Positions 50,231 through 58,948 of a DNA stretch of 64,000 bases are shown in pieces. The position numbers and the translations under genes were made by a program. Origin of the DNA: B30-G6 sp963701385 (GTDB taxonomy: Bacteria > Desulfobacterota > Desulfobacteria > Desulfobacterales > B30-G6); contig CAVOZW010000004.1 of assembly GCA_963701385.1 (NCBI GenBank), forward strand, positions 1-64,000, written 5' to 3'. Position 1 is the first letter of the stretch. Every line of letters begins with the position of its first letter. The notes beneath the pieces are model-generated. The model was not told the origin of the DNA. It made no database searches and worked only from the letters and a program-made list of their open reading frames with translations.

Positions 50231-51036
50231 AGGATCTTCGCATCGCGGCTGTGGTCTGTCATGCCAGGGTTGGGGAAACCCGGAAAAACCTGGACAAGAT
50301 GATCGCTTTTGTCAAAAAAGCCCACAATGCTGCGGCGGATATTGTGTGCTTTCCGGAACTGAACATCACCGGATACAGCAGTAAAGCCGATATTCTGGGC
50401 GTTGCAGAACCGATTCCAGGCCCGGCCAGTGAGGCGCTGTCACAGATGGCCGCTTCGTATGGGCTCCTTATTCTGGCCGGTCTGGCGGAAAAGGGAAATG
50501 ACGGCCGTACCTATGCCACCCATATGGTCGCGATGCCGGATGGTGCCTTGGAAACCTACCGGAAATGTCACATCGCACCACCCGAAAAAGAGTTCTTCAG
50601 TCCAGGAAATACGGTCCGCACCTTTACTTTCAAGGAAGCTGTCTTCGGTATCCAGTTGTGTTACGATACGCATTTCCCTGAACTCAGCACGAAAATGGCG
50701 TGTAACGGGGCCGAAATCCTCTTTCTGCCGCACGCCTCCCCCAGGGGACTAGCGCAAGAAAAACACCGCTCCTGGATGCGCCATCTGACCGCCAGGGCCT
50801 ATGACAACAGTGTTTTTGTGGTTGCCTGCAACCAGACCGGGGACAATGGAAAAGGCCTTTCCTTCCCCGGGAATGCCGTGGTCCTGGATCCGGCCGGGAA
50901 CATCATCGGCCAAAGTCTCAGCAGCAGGGAAGCCATGCTGCTCGTGGATCTCGAGGCCGCCACCATGGACACGATTCGCAGCAACCGCATGCATTTTTTC
51001 CTTCCCAACCGGCGACCTGAAATATATACAGAATAA
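50227..51036 (+). CDS. Carbon-nitrogen hydrolase (nitrilase superfamily)
   Basis: The GTG at 50227 overlaps the stop of the kinase gene (GTGA) and gives 269 residues; earlier in-frame codons lie inside the kinase. The catalytic triad is visible: Glu in FPELNITGYS, Lys in YRKCHIAPPEKEFF and Cys in GIQLCYDTHFPEL. The length suits amidases of the omega-amidase or N-carbamoyl-type branches. The substrate cannot be told. Overlap suggests translation with the upstream kinase. Confidence 0.85.
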   Translation: MKDLRIAAVVCHARVGETRKNLDKMIAFVKKAHNAAADIVCFPELNITGYSSKADILGVAEPIPGPASEALSQMAASYGLLILAGLAEKGNDGRTYATHMVAMPDGALETYRKCHIAPPEKEFFSPGNTVRTFTFKEAVFGIQLCYDTHFPELSTKMACNGAEILFLPHASPRGLAQEKHRSWMRHLTARAYDNSVFVVACNQTGDNGKGLSFPGNAVVLDPAGNIIGQSLSSREAMLLVDLEAATMDTIRSNRMHFFLPNRRPEIYTE

Positions 51037-51106
51037 AGCCATATGCAGTAATATGTAGCGCAACCACCCAATAAGCATCTTGCGGTCAGCAGGGCAATGA
51101 ACACAT

Positions 51107-51808
51107 TTACACCGGAGGTGTCTTGATTACCTGATGGATGCCAGCGACCCTTGTTATGGTGTAACCCGCGGATTTGAGCGTCACCGTGAAAGGGCGCCCA
51201 AACAGGAAATCCATCATATCGGGTGTGACATTGCCGTTTTCCAGAACCAGCTCGCGGATGGCACTGTCGTACTGGATGGCTCCGGCGATCATCGCCTGAG
51301 CCTGTTTGCCGGACGCTCCGTCAAGATCCTGGACGGCACGGTTGACGGCATCCTGGGCACAGTGTTTTTCATGCTCAAGGATGAGTTCCCACAACCCCTT
51401 AATCCCGGCCAGAATATCCTGGCGCGTCAGCCTGTCTTTTTCATAGACTGTCTCGATCTTCCGCGTGTCCCAGCATTTGAGCACCCGACATTCCAGGGGC
51501 CGGTGGCCATAGACGCTGCAGGATGCATCCTTTGTTTGATAAAACACACATTCCCACGAGGGGCTTTTGCCCTTGATCTTGATGATGTCGGCTTGGGCCG
51601 CTTTGAGCTGTCCCCGAACGTTGTCATGCACAAACTCACCTTTGCGGATGGTGTAGAGATATCGCGTGTGAATCGCCCCGTCTTCAATCAGGTGCCTGTC
51701 TTCGAGGTGCAACGTGGGTCCCCCTTTGATGCAACAGGTGCCACAGCGAATACATTGCGTCTTCGTTTGGGACGGTCTGTTCTTATGGCGAATCATGGCC
51801 GTATCCAA
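51107..51808 (-). CDS. YkgJ-type cysteine-cluster protein
   Basis: This 233-residue protein has an N-terminal cluster CIRCGTCCIKGGPTL, then CVFYQTKDASCSVYGHRPLECRVLKCW. This is the arrangement of the YkgJ/UPF0153 family, thought to bind zinc or an Fe-S centre. The C-terminal 110 residues are helical and unknown. It points toward the nitrilase gene (convergent). Confidence 0.82.
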   Translation of the reverse strand: MDTAMIRHKNRPSQTKTQCIRCGTCCIKGGPTLHLEDRHLIEDGAIHTRYLYTIRKGEFVHDNVRGQLKAAQADIIKIKGKSPSWECVFYQTKDASCSVYGHRPLECRVLKCWDTRKIETVYEKDRLTRQDILAGIKGLWELILEHEKHCAQDAVNRAVQDLDGASGKQAQAMIAGAIQYDSAIRELVLENGNVTPDMMDFLFGRPFTVTLKSAGYTITRVAGIHQVIKTPPV

Positions 51809-51870
51809 TCATAGGGTGTCGACACAACAACCCGGTTTTATAAATGAAAGCACATCAAACACCGAAGGTT

Positions 51871-51950
51871 GAACCGCAACAGCGAGCGCATTCCCCGTGG
51901 CGACGCGACTGAATTTGCGGAAAAGGTTTGCCGCGAGATTCTTCAATATT
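51871..51950 (-). repeat. Dispersed intergenic repeat, family A, copy 2
   Basis: On the minus strand it reads TATTGAAGAATCTCGC, then CGTCGCCACGGGGAATGCGCTCGCT and TTGCGG, matching 5536-5588 in order. The rest of the 51809-52072 gap shows only a short upstream in-frame extension of the next gene. Confidence 0.5.
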
Positions 51951-52072
51951 CTTTTTATTCGACGGCGGATGTTTTTCTTTAGGAAGTCTCCCTGGGTATG
52001 CTATACCCAAATGAAAACATGCCAATCATACCTTTCGGCAGCGAAATAACAGTACCACCGGAGACGAAAAAA

Positions 52073-52834
52073 ATGACCAAACGCACCCGAACCATCCAAT
52101 GGGAAGACCCGCGGATCAGTTCGAGAGACACGCCAAGCATCAGCGGCCTGGACTATCTTTGCGCCCTCAGGGACGGCAACATTGCACCACCACCGGCAGC
52201 CCATCTGGTGGGTTACCATATCGTAAACGTAGACACCGGCCAGGCCGTGTTTGAACTCAACCCGTCCGAGTGTCACTACAACCCCTTTTCGACCGTTCAC
52301 GGCGGTTTGCTCTCGACATTGCTGGACACGGCCATGACAGCCGCCGTTATGACCGTCCTGCCCGCAGGCAAGGCTTGCTCCACCCTGGAATTGAAGGTCA
52401 ATTTCATCCGTCCTGTAAAAAGCAGTACGGGCCTGATAAGGGCCACGGCCGACATCATTCACGCAGGGAAACAGATTGCAACCGTCCAGGGGCGCATTCG
52501 CGATGCAAAAGAAAAACTGTACGCCCACGCCACCAGTACCTGTCTGATCATTCCAAATATAAAATCCCCCGATACGGGGGATTTTATGGTTAGAATCTAT
52601 TATTCGCGTTGCCGTAATACACGTTCCGATCAGCGATTGATTGGAGTGCCCGCGGGTGACGGCAATCGCTATCACACCGTTTATGCTTCAGATGCGTCCA
52701 CGGCGGAAGCGGTTTCCGCCACCGTCGCGGTAGCCATTTTTTTCAGATTTTCGAATCGCGCGATATACTCTTCTTCCAGTCGCTTGGACAGTTTTTCCGA
52801 TTCCTCGGGAAAGCTTTTCTTCAGAGAAGCGTAA
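52073..52834 (+). CDS. PaaI-type hotdog thioesterase with an abnormal C-terminal extension
   Basis: The ATG at 52073 has GGAG eight bases ahead. Residues 1-165 form a hotdog fold with NPFSTVHGGLLSTLLDTAMTAAV, the PaaI/YbaW-type active-site helix, and TLELKVNFIRPV. A normal protein would end near ATSTCLII. Here no stop follows: the frame runs through a 12-base terminator-like hairpin (52559-52587) and then 154 bases into the antisense of the PFOR gene, adding about 85 non-homologous residues. Either a stop was lost or a base is wrong near 52540-52560. The thioesterase fold itself is sure; its substrate is not. Confidence 0.7.
   Translation: MTKRTRTIQWEDPRISSRDTPSISGLDYLCALRDGNIAPPPAAHLVGYHIVNVDTGQAVFELNPSECHYNPFSTVHGGLLSTLLDTAMTAAVMTVLPAGKACSTLELKVNFIRPVKSSTGLIRATADIIHAGKQIATVQGRIRDAKEKLYAHATSTCLIIPNIKSPDTGDFMVRIYYSRCRNTRSDQRLIGVPAGDGNRYHTVYASDASTAEAVSATVAVAIFFRFSNRAIYSSSSRLDSFSDSSGKLFFREA
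52559..52587. terminator. Bidirectional terminator hairpin between convergent genes
   Basis: A perfect stem of 12 bases with core AAAATCCCCC-GATAC-GGGGGATTTT separates the thioesterase domain from the PFOR gene on the other strand. A/T tails lie on both sides, so it may stop transcription from either direction. Confidence 0.75.
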
Positions 52835-55800
52835 CGAACCTCGCCGGCGAGAAAGGCCTGGAGGCTGCCGTCGGGTTCCTTGGAATCGAGTGTGAACGGA
52901 TTTTTGCCTGCCTTTCTGAGCTCCGGGTTGTACCGGTAAAGTGGCCAGTACCCGCTTATGACCGCCAGGTTCATCTCCTCCTGAGCCTTTCCCATACCCT
53001 TCTTGATACCGTGATTGATACACGGCGCATAGCACATGATCAGCGAAGGACCGTTGTAGGCCTCGGCCTCGGTTATGGCCTTCATGAGCTGCTGCTTGTT
53101 GGCACCCATGGAAACGGTTGCCACGTAGACATAGCCGTAAGACATGAACATGGCGCCCATGTCTTTTTTACTGGTTTTCTTGCCCGAAGCGGCGAATTTG
53201 GCCACAGACCCCGTGGGGGTTGCCTTGGAAGACTGTCCACCGGTGTTGGAGTAGACCTCGGTGTCGAATACAAATACATTGATATTCTCACCCGAAGCCA
53301 GCACATGGTCGATACCGCCGAACGAAATGTCATAGGCCGAGCCGTCCCCGGCAAAAATCCAGAAAGATTTTTTCGTGAAAAGGTTCGCCATCGGCGCCAT
53401 TTTCTGCAGGCGGCTGTTATCGGGATGTTGGGGCAGGAGCGTCTTCAAACGGTCACCGAATTCTTTTGAAGATTCCGGATCATCCTTGTTGTCCAGCCAT
53501 CCCTGCAGGGCCTCTTTCAGGTCGGCGTCAGCTTCGTCTTCAAGGGCCTGCTTCACCTGGTCGGCCAGGCTGGTGCGCTGTTGCTGAATCCCCAAAAACA
53601 TACCGTAGGTAAACTCTGCCGGATCTTCGAACAGGGAATTCCCCCAGGTGGGGCCGAACCCGTCCCGGTTGACACAGTAGGGTATGGAGGGGGCTGAACC
53701 GCCCCAGATGGAACTGCAGCCGGTGGCATTGCCGATGACCATGCGTTCGCCAAATAGCTGGGTCAGCAGTTTGGCATAGGGCGTCTCCCCACAGCCGGCA
53801 CAGGCCCCCGAAAACTCGAGCAGCGGCTGCTGGAACTGGCTTCCTTTGACCGATGTCCGTTTTACCAGGTCGTCTCGAACCGGAATCGTCAGTGCAAAGT
53901 CATGATTCGGAACCTGAACTTCGGTCTGGGTTTCGATGGATCGCATAATCAAAGCCGGTTTCTTGGCCGGACAAATATCGGCGCAGTTGGCACACCCCAT
54001 ACAGTCGAGTGCATTGACCTGAATACGGAATTGATAGCCCTTCAATTCCTTGCCCAGGGCCTTTTTGGTTTCAAATCCCTGGGGGGCTGCCTGGCACTCT
54101 TGGTCCGTCAACAGAATCGGGCGAATGGCGGCATGCGGGCAGACCATGGCGCACTGGTTACACTGGATGCAGTTTTCCACAACCCACTCCGGCACATTGA
54201 TGGCCACCCCTCTTTTCTCATATTGCGTGGTGGCAACGGGGAAAAGGCCATCCGGTCTGAATGCGCTCACCGGTAGTTTGTCGCCCTGCTGGGCCAGCAT
54301 CGGACGCATGACCTTGGTTACGAATTCCGGTTCATCCGGCGTGGATTGCGAATCATCCGCTGCATCCGCCCAGGCGTCCGGTACGGAAATCTCCACCAGG
54401 TTTTCCAGCGTGTTGTCCACGGCAGCATAGTTCATGTTGACGATCTTGTCACCCTTCATGCCAAAAAGGGCCTTGATCTGATCTTTTAGATAATTGATGG
54501 CGTCCTCGACCGGAATCACGTTGGCCAGCTTAAAAAAGGCTGTCTGCATGATCATGTTGATACGTCCCCCCAACCCGATTTCGGCTGCGATTCGGACGGC
54601 ATCGATGTTATAGAATTTAATTTGCTTCCGCGAAATGGTCTTACGCATGTGCGCCGGCAGCGCGCTCTCCATCTCCTCCACCGTCCAGTTCGAATTGAGC
54701 AAGAATGTACCGCCCGGCTTGATGCCTTCCAGCACATCGTACGTGTTCACGTAGCTCGATTTGTGACAGGCGATGTAATCAGCGGCATCGATGAGATATG
54801 TCGACTGGATCGGGGTTTGGCCAAAGCGAAGATGGGACATGGTCACACCGCCGGATTTTTTTGAATCATAGGCAAAATACGCCTGGGCGAACATATCGGT
54901 GTTGTCACCGATGATCTTGATGGCGCTCTTGTTGGCACCCACCGTGCCATCGGCCCCCAAGCCCCAGAATTTGCACTGCACCGTGCCTTCGGGGGCCACG
55001 TCAAAGCCCTCTTTGACCTCAAGGGATGTATGGGTAACATCATCGACGATACCCACGGTAAAATGATTTTTGGGTTTTTCTGCAGCCAGGTTATCAAATA
55101 CCGCCTTGACCATACTGGGATTGAACTCCTTGGAGCTGAGCCCGTAGCGGCCGTTGACGATCAGGGGAATCTTGGTGGCGTTTTCCACGTATGCGGTGCA
55201 GACATCCTGATAAAGGGGATCTCCCAGAGCGCCCTTCTCTTTCGTTCTGTCCAGTACGGCAATCCGCTGGGTTGTTTCAGGAATGGCCTCTAAAAGGTGC
55301 TGCGCTGAAAACGGACGATACAGACGCACCTTGACCAGTCCGACTTTTTGACCCTGGCTGACGAGGTGGTTGACGACTTCCTCGATGGTTTCGCAGGATG
55401 AGGCCATGGAGATGATCACACTGTTCGCATCCGGGGCACCGATGTAGTCAAACAGTTGATAAGACCGGCCTGTCAGATCGCTGACTTTTGCCATGTATTG
55501 GTGAATGATTTGCGGCAATTTTAAATGATAGGAATTGGAAGCTTCGATTCCTTGAAAATAGACATCCGGATTCTGGGCCGTTCCCCTCAGTTCCGGGCGT
55601 TCCGGATTCACTCCCCTGGCTCGAAACTTTGCAATGGCCTCCCAGTTCACCAGCTTGGCCATATCTGCATAATCGATCATCTCGATTTTTTGGATCTCAT
55701 GCGACGTTCGGAATCCATCGAAGAAATGGACGACCGGCAAGCTTGCTTCGATGGCGCTCAGATGCGCCACAAGACCCAGGTCCATCGCCTCTTGTACCGA

Positions 55801-56232
55801 AGCCGACGCCAGGAGCGCGAATCCGGTCTGTCGGACCGCCATGACATCCTGGTGATCACCAAATATGGACAGCGCATGACCGGCTACGGAACGGGCCGTC
55901 ACGTGGAAAACACCGGGAAGAATCTCACCCGCAATTTTATACATGTTGGGTATCATCAGAAGAAGGCCCTGCGAGGCCGTAAATGTGCTCGTCAGCGACC
56001 CAGCGGCCAGGGCACCGTGAACAGCGGCGGCAGCTCCTGCTTCTGACTGGAGCTGGCGTACCGTCATGGTCTGACCGAAAATATTTTTCTGCCCGTTTGC
56101 GGCCCACTCGTCACATAACTCTCCCATGGGGGAAGAGGGCGTTATGGGATAAATGGCAGCAGCATCGCTCATGGCATAGGCCACATAAGCGGCCGCTGTG
56201 TTTCCATCGATGGTTTTCATTTTCTTTGCCAT
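52681..56232 (-). CDS. nifJ: Pyruvate:ferredoxin (flavodoxin) oxidoreductase
   Basis: This 1183-residue single-chain enzyme converts pyruvate and CoA to acetyl-CoA, CO2 and reduced ferredoxin. Domains in order: alpha unit starting with the TPP-side YAMSDAAAIYPITPSSPMGE, gamma-like region (about 420-630), two [4Fe-4S] motifs CIQCNQCAMVCP and CMGCANCADICP (about 690-750), and the beta unit with CAGCGETPYAKL, NATGCSSIWGGSAPS and TPP-binding GDGSAYDISFGG. A final conserved Cys is in MCYAPCINHG. The length is normal for NifJ/PorA fusions. It supplies low-potential ferredoxin that the Hdr complexes could exchange. Confidence 0.96.
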   Translation of the reverse strand: MAKKMKTIDGNTAAAYVAYAMSDAAAIYPITPSSPMGELCDEWAANGQKNIFGQTMTVRQLQSEAGAAAAVHGALAAGSLTSTFTASQGLLLMIPNMYKIAGEILPGVFHVTARSVAGHALSIFGDHQDVMAVRQTGFALLASASVQEAMDLGLVAHLSAIEASLPVVHFFDGFRTSHEIQKIEMIDYADMAKLVNWEAIAKFRARGVNPERPELRGTAQNPDVYFQGIEASNSYHLKLPQIIHQYMAKVSDLTGRSYQLFDYIGAPDANSVIISMASSCETIEEVVNHLVSQGQKVGLVKVRLYRPFSAQHLLEAIPETTQRIAVLDRTKEKGALGDPLYQDVCTAYVENATKIPLIVNGRYGLSSKEFNPSMVKAVFDNLAAEKPKNHFTVGIVDDVTHTSLEVKEGFDVAPEGTVQCKFWGLGADGTVGANKSAIKIIGDNTDMFAQAYFAYDSKKSGGVTMSHLRFGQTPIQSTYLIDAADYIACHKSSYVNTYDVLEGIKPGGTFLLNSNWTVEEMESALPAHMRKTISRKQIKFYNIDAVRIAAEIGLGGRINMIMQTAFFKLANVIPVEDAINYLKDQIKALFGMKGDKIVNMNYAAVDNTLENLVEISVPDAWADAADDSQSTPDEPEFVTKVMRPMLAQQGDKLPVSAFRPDGLFPVATTQYEKRGVAINVPEWVVENCIQCNQCAMVCPHAAIRPILLTDQECQAAPQGFETKKALGKELKGYQFRIQVNALDCMGCANCADICPAKKPALIMRSIETQTEVQVPNHDFALTIPVRDDLVKRTSVKGSQFQQPLLEFSGACAGCGETPYAKLLTQLFGERMVIGNATGCSSIWGGSAPSIPYCVNRDGFGPTWGNSLFEDPAEFTYGMFLGIQQQRTSLADQVKQALEDEADADLKEALQGWLDNKDDPESSKEFGDRLKTLLPQHPDNSRLQKMAPMANLFTKKSFWIFAGDGSAYDISFGGIDHVLASGENINVFVFDTEVYSNTGGQSSKATPTGSVAKFAASGKKTSKKDMGAMFMSYGYVYVATVSMGANKQQLMKAITEAEAYNGPSLIMCYAPCINHGIKKGMGKAQEEMNLAVISGYWPLYRYNPELRKAGKNPFTLDSKEPDGSLQAFLAGEVRYASLKKSFPEESEKLSKRLEEEYIARFENLKKMATATVAETASAVDASEA

Positions 56233-56319
56233 AAAATCACTCCTCTAGGTTTTGTTAGGCCGGGTTGGAACCCATGACCCAGATAATGTTCTACTTTGGT
56301 CCTGTTAAGAATTTTTCAG

Positions 56320-56346
56320 ATTATATCAACCGAAATAGTTTGTAAA
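56320..56346 (-). promoter_or_regulatory. Possible sigma-70 promoter of the PFOR gene
   Basis: On the minus strand TTTACA (56341-56346) and a perfect TATAAT (56320-56325) are 15 bases apart, about 90 bases before the start codon. Confidence 0.45.
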
Positions 56347-56350
56347 GTCC

Positions 56351-56377
56351 CAATAAAATCGTTGCCCGATTTTATTG
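56351..56377. terminator. Hairpin between fumarase and PFOR genes
   Basis: CAATAAAATCG (56351-56361) and CGATTTTATTG (56367-56377) form a perfect 11-base stem with loop TTGCC. It lies after the fumarase gene and before the PFOR promoter on the minus strand, as a terminator would, though no T run follows. Confidence 0.5.
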
Positions 56378-56400
56378 TCCGTGACGTCGTCGCTTATTTT

Positions 56401-56457
56401 GGTTGACGTGGGTTGCCTTTAGCGGTTTCGGAACGTTATGACGACAACAACGATAAG
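56401..56457 (+). repeat. Dispersed intergenic repeat, family B, copy 2
   Basis: GGTTGACGTGGGTTGCC, AGCGGTTTCGGAACGT and ACAACAACGATAA match 30890-30947. It ends at the fumarase stop codon. Confidence 0.55.
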
Positions 56458-56458
56458 C

Positions 56459-58072
56459 TTATGCGCCCAAGAGTGCTTCGAAAAAATCATTGCCCTTGTC
56501 GTCGACCAGGATAAAGGCCGGAAAGTTTTTGACCGTAATTTCAAAGATCGCTTCCATGCCGAGTTCCTCGTAGGCAAGTACCTTCATGGCCGTGATACAG
56601 TCCCGGCCGAGCCTGGCGGCCGGTCCACCGATGGAACCCAGATAAAACCCGCCATTTTCTTTGCATGCATCGGTGACGATCCTGGAACGGTTTCCTTTTG
56701 CCAGCATCACCAGAGAACCGCCGCGCTTCTGAAAGATAGGCACATATGGGTCCATTCTGGCGGCCGTGGTCGGGCCGAATGAGCCTGAGGCATACCCCGG
56801 TGGGGTCTTGGCAGGCCCGGCGTAATAGACGATATGATCTTTAAAATATTGTGGCAACCCGGCGCCTTGATCCAAGCGCTCTTTAAGTTTTGCGTGGGCA
56901 ATATCCCTGGCGACGATGATCTTGCCGGATAGAAGAAGCGGTGTCCTGACCGGGTAACGGCTCAATTGCGCCCGAATATGCGTCATGGGCTGGTCTAGAT
57001 CGATGGGCACGGCTGTCTCGCCCGTGGACGTCACTTCTGGAAGAAATCGCGACGGATTTTTTTCGAGTTGCTCGAGAAATATACCGTCAGACACTATTTT
57101 GGCCTTTATATTGCGATCGGCACTGCAGCTGACACCCATACCCACCGGGCAGGAGGCCCCGTGTCGCGGCAGTCGGATCACCCGGGTATCCAGGCAGAAA
57201 TACCTGCCGCCGAATTGTGCCCCTATCCCCAGTTCCCGGGACAATGCCTGAATCTCATTTTCGAGTTCCCTATCCCTGAAAGCGTGTCCGGTGGGACTAC
57301 CCTTCAGCGGAAGTCCGTCCAGGTAACCGGCGCTGGCCAATTTGACGGTCTTTAGGTTGAATTCGGCAGATGTGCCCCCCACGACAAAAGCCAAATGATA
57401 AGGTGGACAGGCAGCCGTGCCCAGCGTCTTCATTTTGGCTGTCATAAAGGCTAACAACGATTCCGGGTTCAAGAGCGCCTTGGTCTCCTGGAACAAATAG
57501 GTTTTGTTGGCAGACCCGCCCCCCTTGGCAACAAACAGGAAGCTGTATGAATCCCCTTTGGTGGCGTACAATTCGATCTGGGCCGGGAGATTACAGAGCG
57601 TGTTTTTCTCTTCATACATGGAAAGGGCTGCATTCTGGGAGTAACGCAGGTTGTTCTTTCGGTAGGCGTTGAACACACCATACGACAAGGCCTCTTCATC
57701 CGTGCCGTCGGTCATGACGCGATGGCCCTTTTTTCCCATTACGATGGCAGTTCCGGTATCCTGACACATGGGAAATTCGCCTTCGGCCGCAATCACGGCA
57801 TTGCGGAGTAATTCCAGGGCCACAAATCGGTCGTTCTGAGACGCCTGAGGATCATCCAGAATGGCGGAAACCTTTGCGAGGTGCGATGCCCTCAAGAGAT
57901 GGGAAACATCCTTGAAGGCCTGCTCTGAAAGCTGTGACAGGGCCTGCGGTGCGACGTGGACAATATCCTGGCCCGCATGCCGGGTGACCGAAACATGGTC
58001 CGTGCTCAACAGACGGTATTCGGTGCTATCTTTCTTCAGCGGAAACATTTCCTGAAATTTAAAATCAGTCAT
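56459..58072 (-). CDS. fumA: Fumarate hydratase class I (fused alpha/beta)
   Basis: This 537-residue protein interconverts fumarate and malate with an oxygen-sensitive [4Fe-4S] cluster. The alpha part has EFPMCQDTGTAIVMGKKG, GGGSANK and GTAACPPYHLAFVVGG. The beta part has LSGKIIVARDIAHAKL, YYAGPAKTPPGYASGSFGPTTAARMD and MLAKGNRS. Cluster Cys ligands in CQDTG, CPPYH and CPVGMG are visible. The length fits FumA/FumB-type enzymes. It shares the strand with PFOR but is separated by a promoter-like region. Confidence 0.94.
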   Translation of the reverse strand: MTDFKFQEMFPLKKDSTEYRLLSTDHVSVTRHAGQDIVHVAPQALSQLSEQAFKDVSHLLRASHLAKVSAILDDPQASQNDRFVALELLRNAVIAAEGEFPMCQDTGTAIVMGKKGHRVMTDGTDEEALSYGVFNAYRKNNLRYSQNAALSMYEEKNTLCNLPAQIELYATKGDSYSFLFVAKGGGSANKTYLFQETKALLNPESLLAFMTAKMKTLGTAACPPYHLAFVVGGTSAEFNLKTVKLASAGYLDGLPLKGSPTGHAFRDRELENEIQALSRELGIGAQFGGRYFCLDTRVIRLPRHGASCPVGMGVSCSADRNIKAKIVSDGIFLEQLEKNPSRFLPEVTSTGETAVPIDLDQPMTHIRAQLSRYPVRTPLLLSGKIIVARDIAHAKLKERLDQGAGLPQYFKDHIVYYAGPAKTPPGYASGSFGPTTAARMDPYVPIFQKRGGSLVMLAKGNRSRIVTDACKENGGFYLGSIGGPAARLGRDCITAMKVLAYEELGMEAIFEITVKNFPAFILVDDKGNDFFEALLGA

Positions 58073-58619
58073 TCAAGTACTCCTTGTTCAGTAAATTAGG
58101 TTGCTTAGGCTTCCTGAAGCCTCCCGGGGATATCAAAAGCGGTTTCAGTATGGCATCGGTATACCGGTTTGAGCATTGTTGTCAAGCTGTCCTGTGTTTC
58201 TTCCGGCTTGTTCTGCATTTGTTACAATTTGGTGTCCTTTTTAAGCAGGGCACTAGACGTTTATTTTGGGTTGACCCGTTTGGGAACAAAGCATCCAGAA
58301 AGGCAACCGCAAAAAAGAGGGACGTTTTATTCGAAAGATCCTCTTTACCCGTGGCTTGTATACGCGCTCTACTTTAGCCTTTTCGCTTCCCAACAATAAA
58401 TCTTGAACTTCTTTTTTACTTTCCCACAAATTCAGTGTATTACCTGAACTGAGCTATTTTTCCCGAAGAGATGTGCCGAGATCTTGATGCCGTGCCAAAA
58501 ACGGCATTGTCTTCTTGCCGGCCATTTTTTTAGGGAACCATAACCCAAAACAAGGTCAGCAATAACGCCGAGGGATCACACCGATGCGGCCGCCGGGTAA
58601 AAAAGCATCATAAGGGGGA
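58073..58619. other. Gene-free gap
   Basis: No convincing gene is seen in about 550 bases. A short hairpin AGGCTTC-CT-GAAGCCT lies at 58107-58122 and GCCGTGCCAAAAACGGC near 58480-58500. Codon use and frames do not suggest a protein. A promoter for the next gene must lie here but I could not place it. Confidence 0.5.
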
Positions 58620-58910
58620 ATGAAAATGATCAAGGTTCATATTAAAAGAAAAGTGCCCGAAGAAAAAAAAGAAGCGTTGCTGGTCCTCATCAACCAACTG
58701 CGTTCTCTCACCATGGGCGTTCCAGGGTATATCTCCGGAGAAACGCTGAAACGGGTCGACAAACCCGGGGAAAGCCTGGTGATCACGAAATGGCAATCCG
58801 TCTATTATTGGAATGCGTGGCTGCAGGGCATTGAAAGGGCGAAAATACAACAACAAATCGATGAGCTGTTGGGGTATGAAACCCGCTACGAGATCTACGA
58901 GTTTGAATAA
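58620..58910 (+). CDS. Antibiotic biosynthesis monooxygenase (ABM) domain protein
   Basis: This 96-residue protein starts at ATG behind AAGGGGG. The ferredoxin-like ABM fold shows as alternating strands and helices: IKVHIKRKVP, GVPGYISGETLKR, ESLVITKWQSVYYWNAWL, ending TRYEIYEFE. The Trp-Asn-Ala-Trp stretch is typical of ABM members such as YgiN or heme-degrading IsdG-like proteins, but no activity can be assigned. It precedes a hybrid kinase on the same strand by 38 bases. Confidence 0.75.
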   Translation: MKMIKVHIKRKVPEEKKEALLVLINQLRSLTMGVPGYISGETLKRVDKPGESLVITKWQSVYYWNAWLQGIERAKIQQQIDELLGYETRYEIYEFE

Positions 58911-58948
58911 AATCCCCTAACGCCTTTACGACACAGCAGGTCAAACGC

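Noticed and set aside
56438..56782. Small plus-strand frame after the PFOR promoter region
   Set aside because: It is antisense to the 3' end of the fumarase gene and has no binding site or family features.
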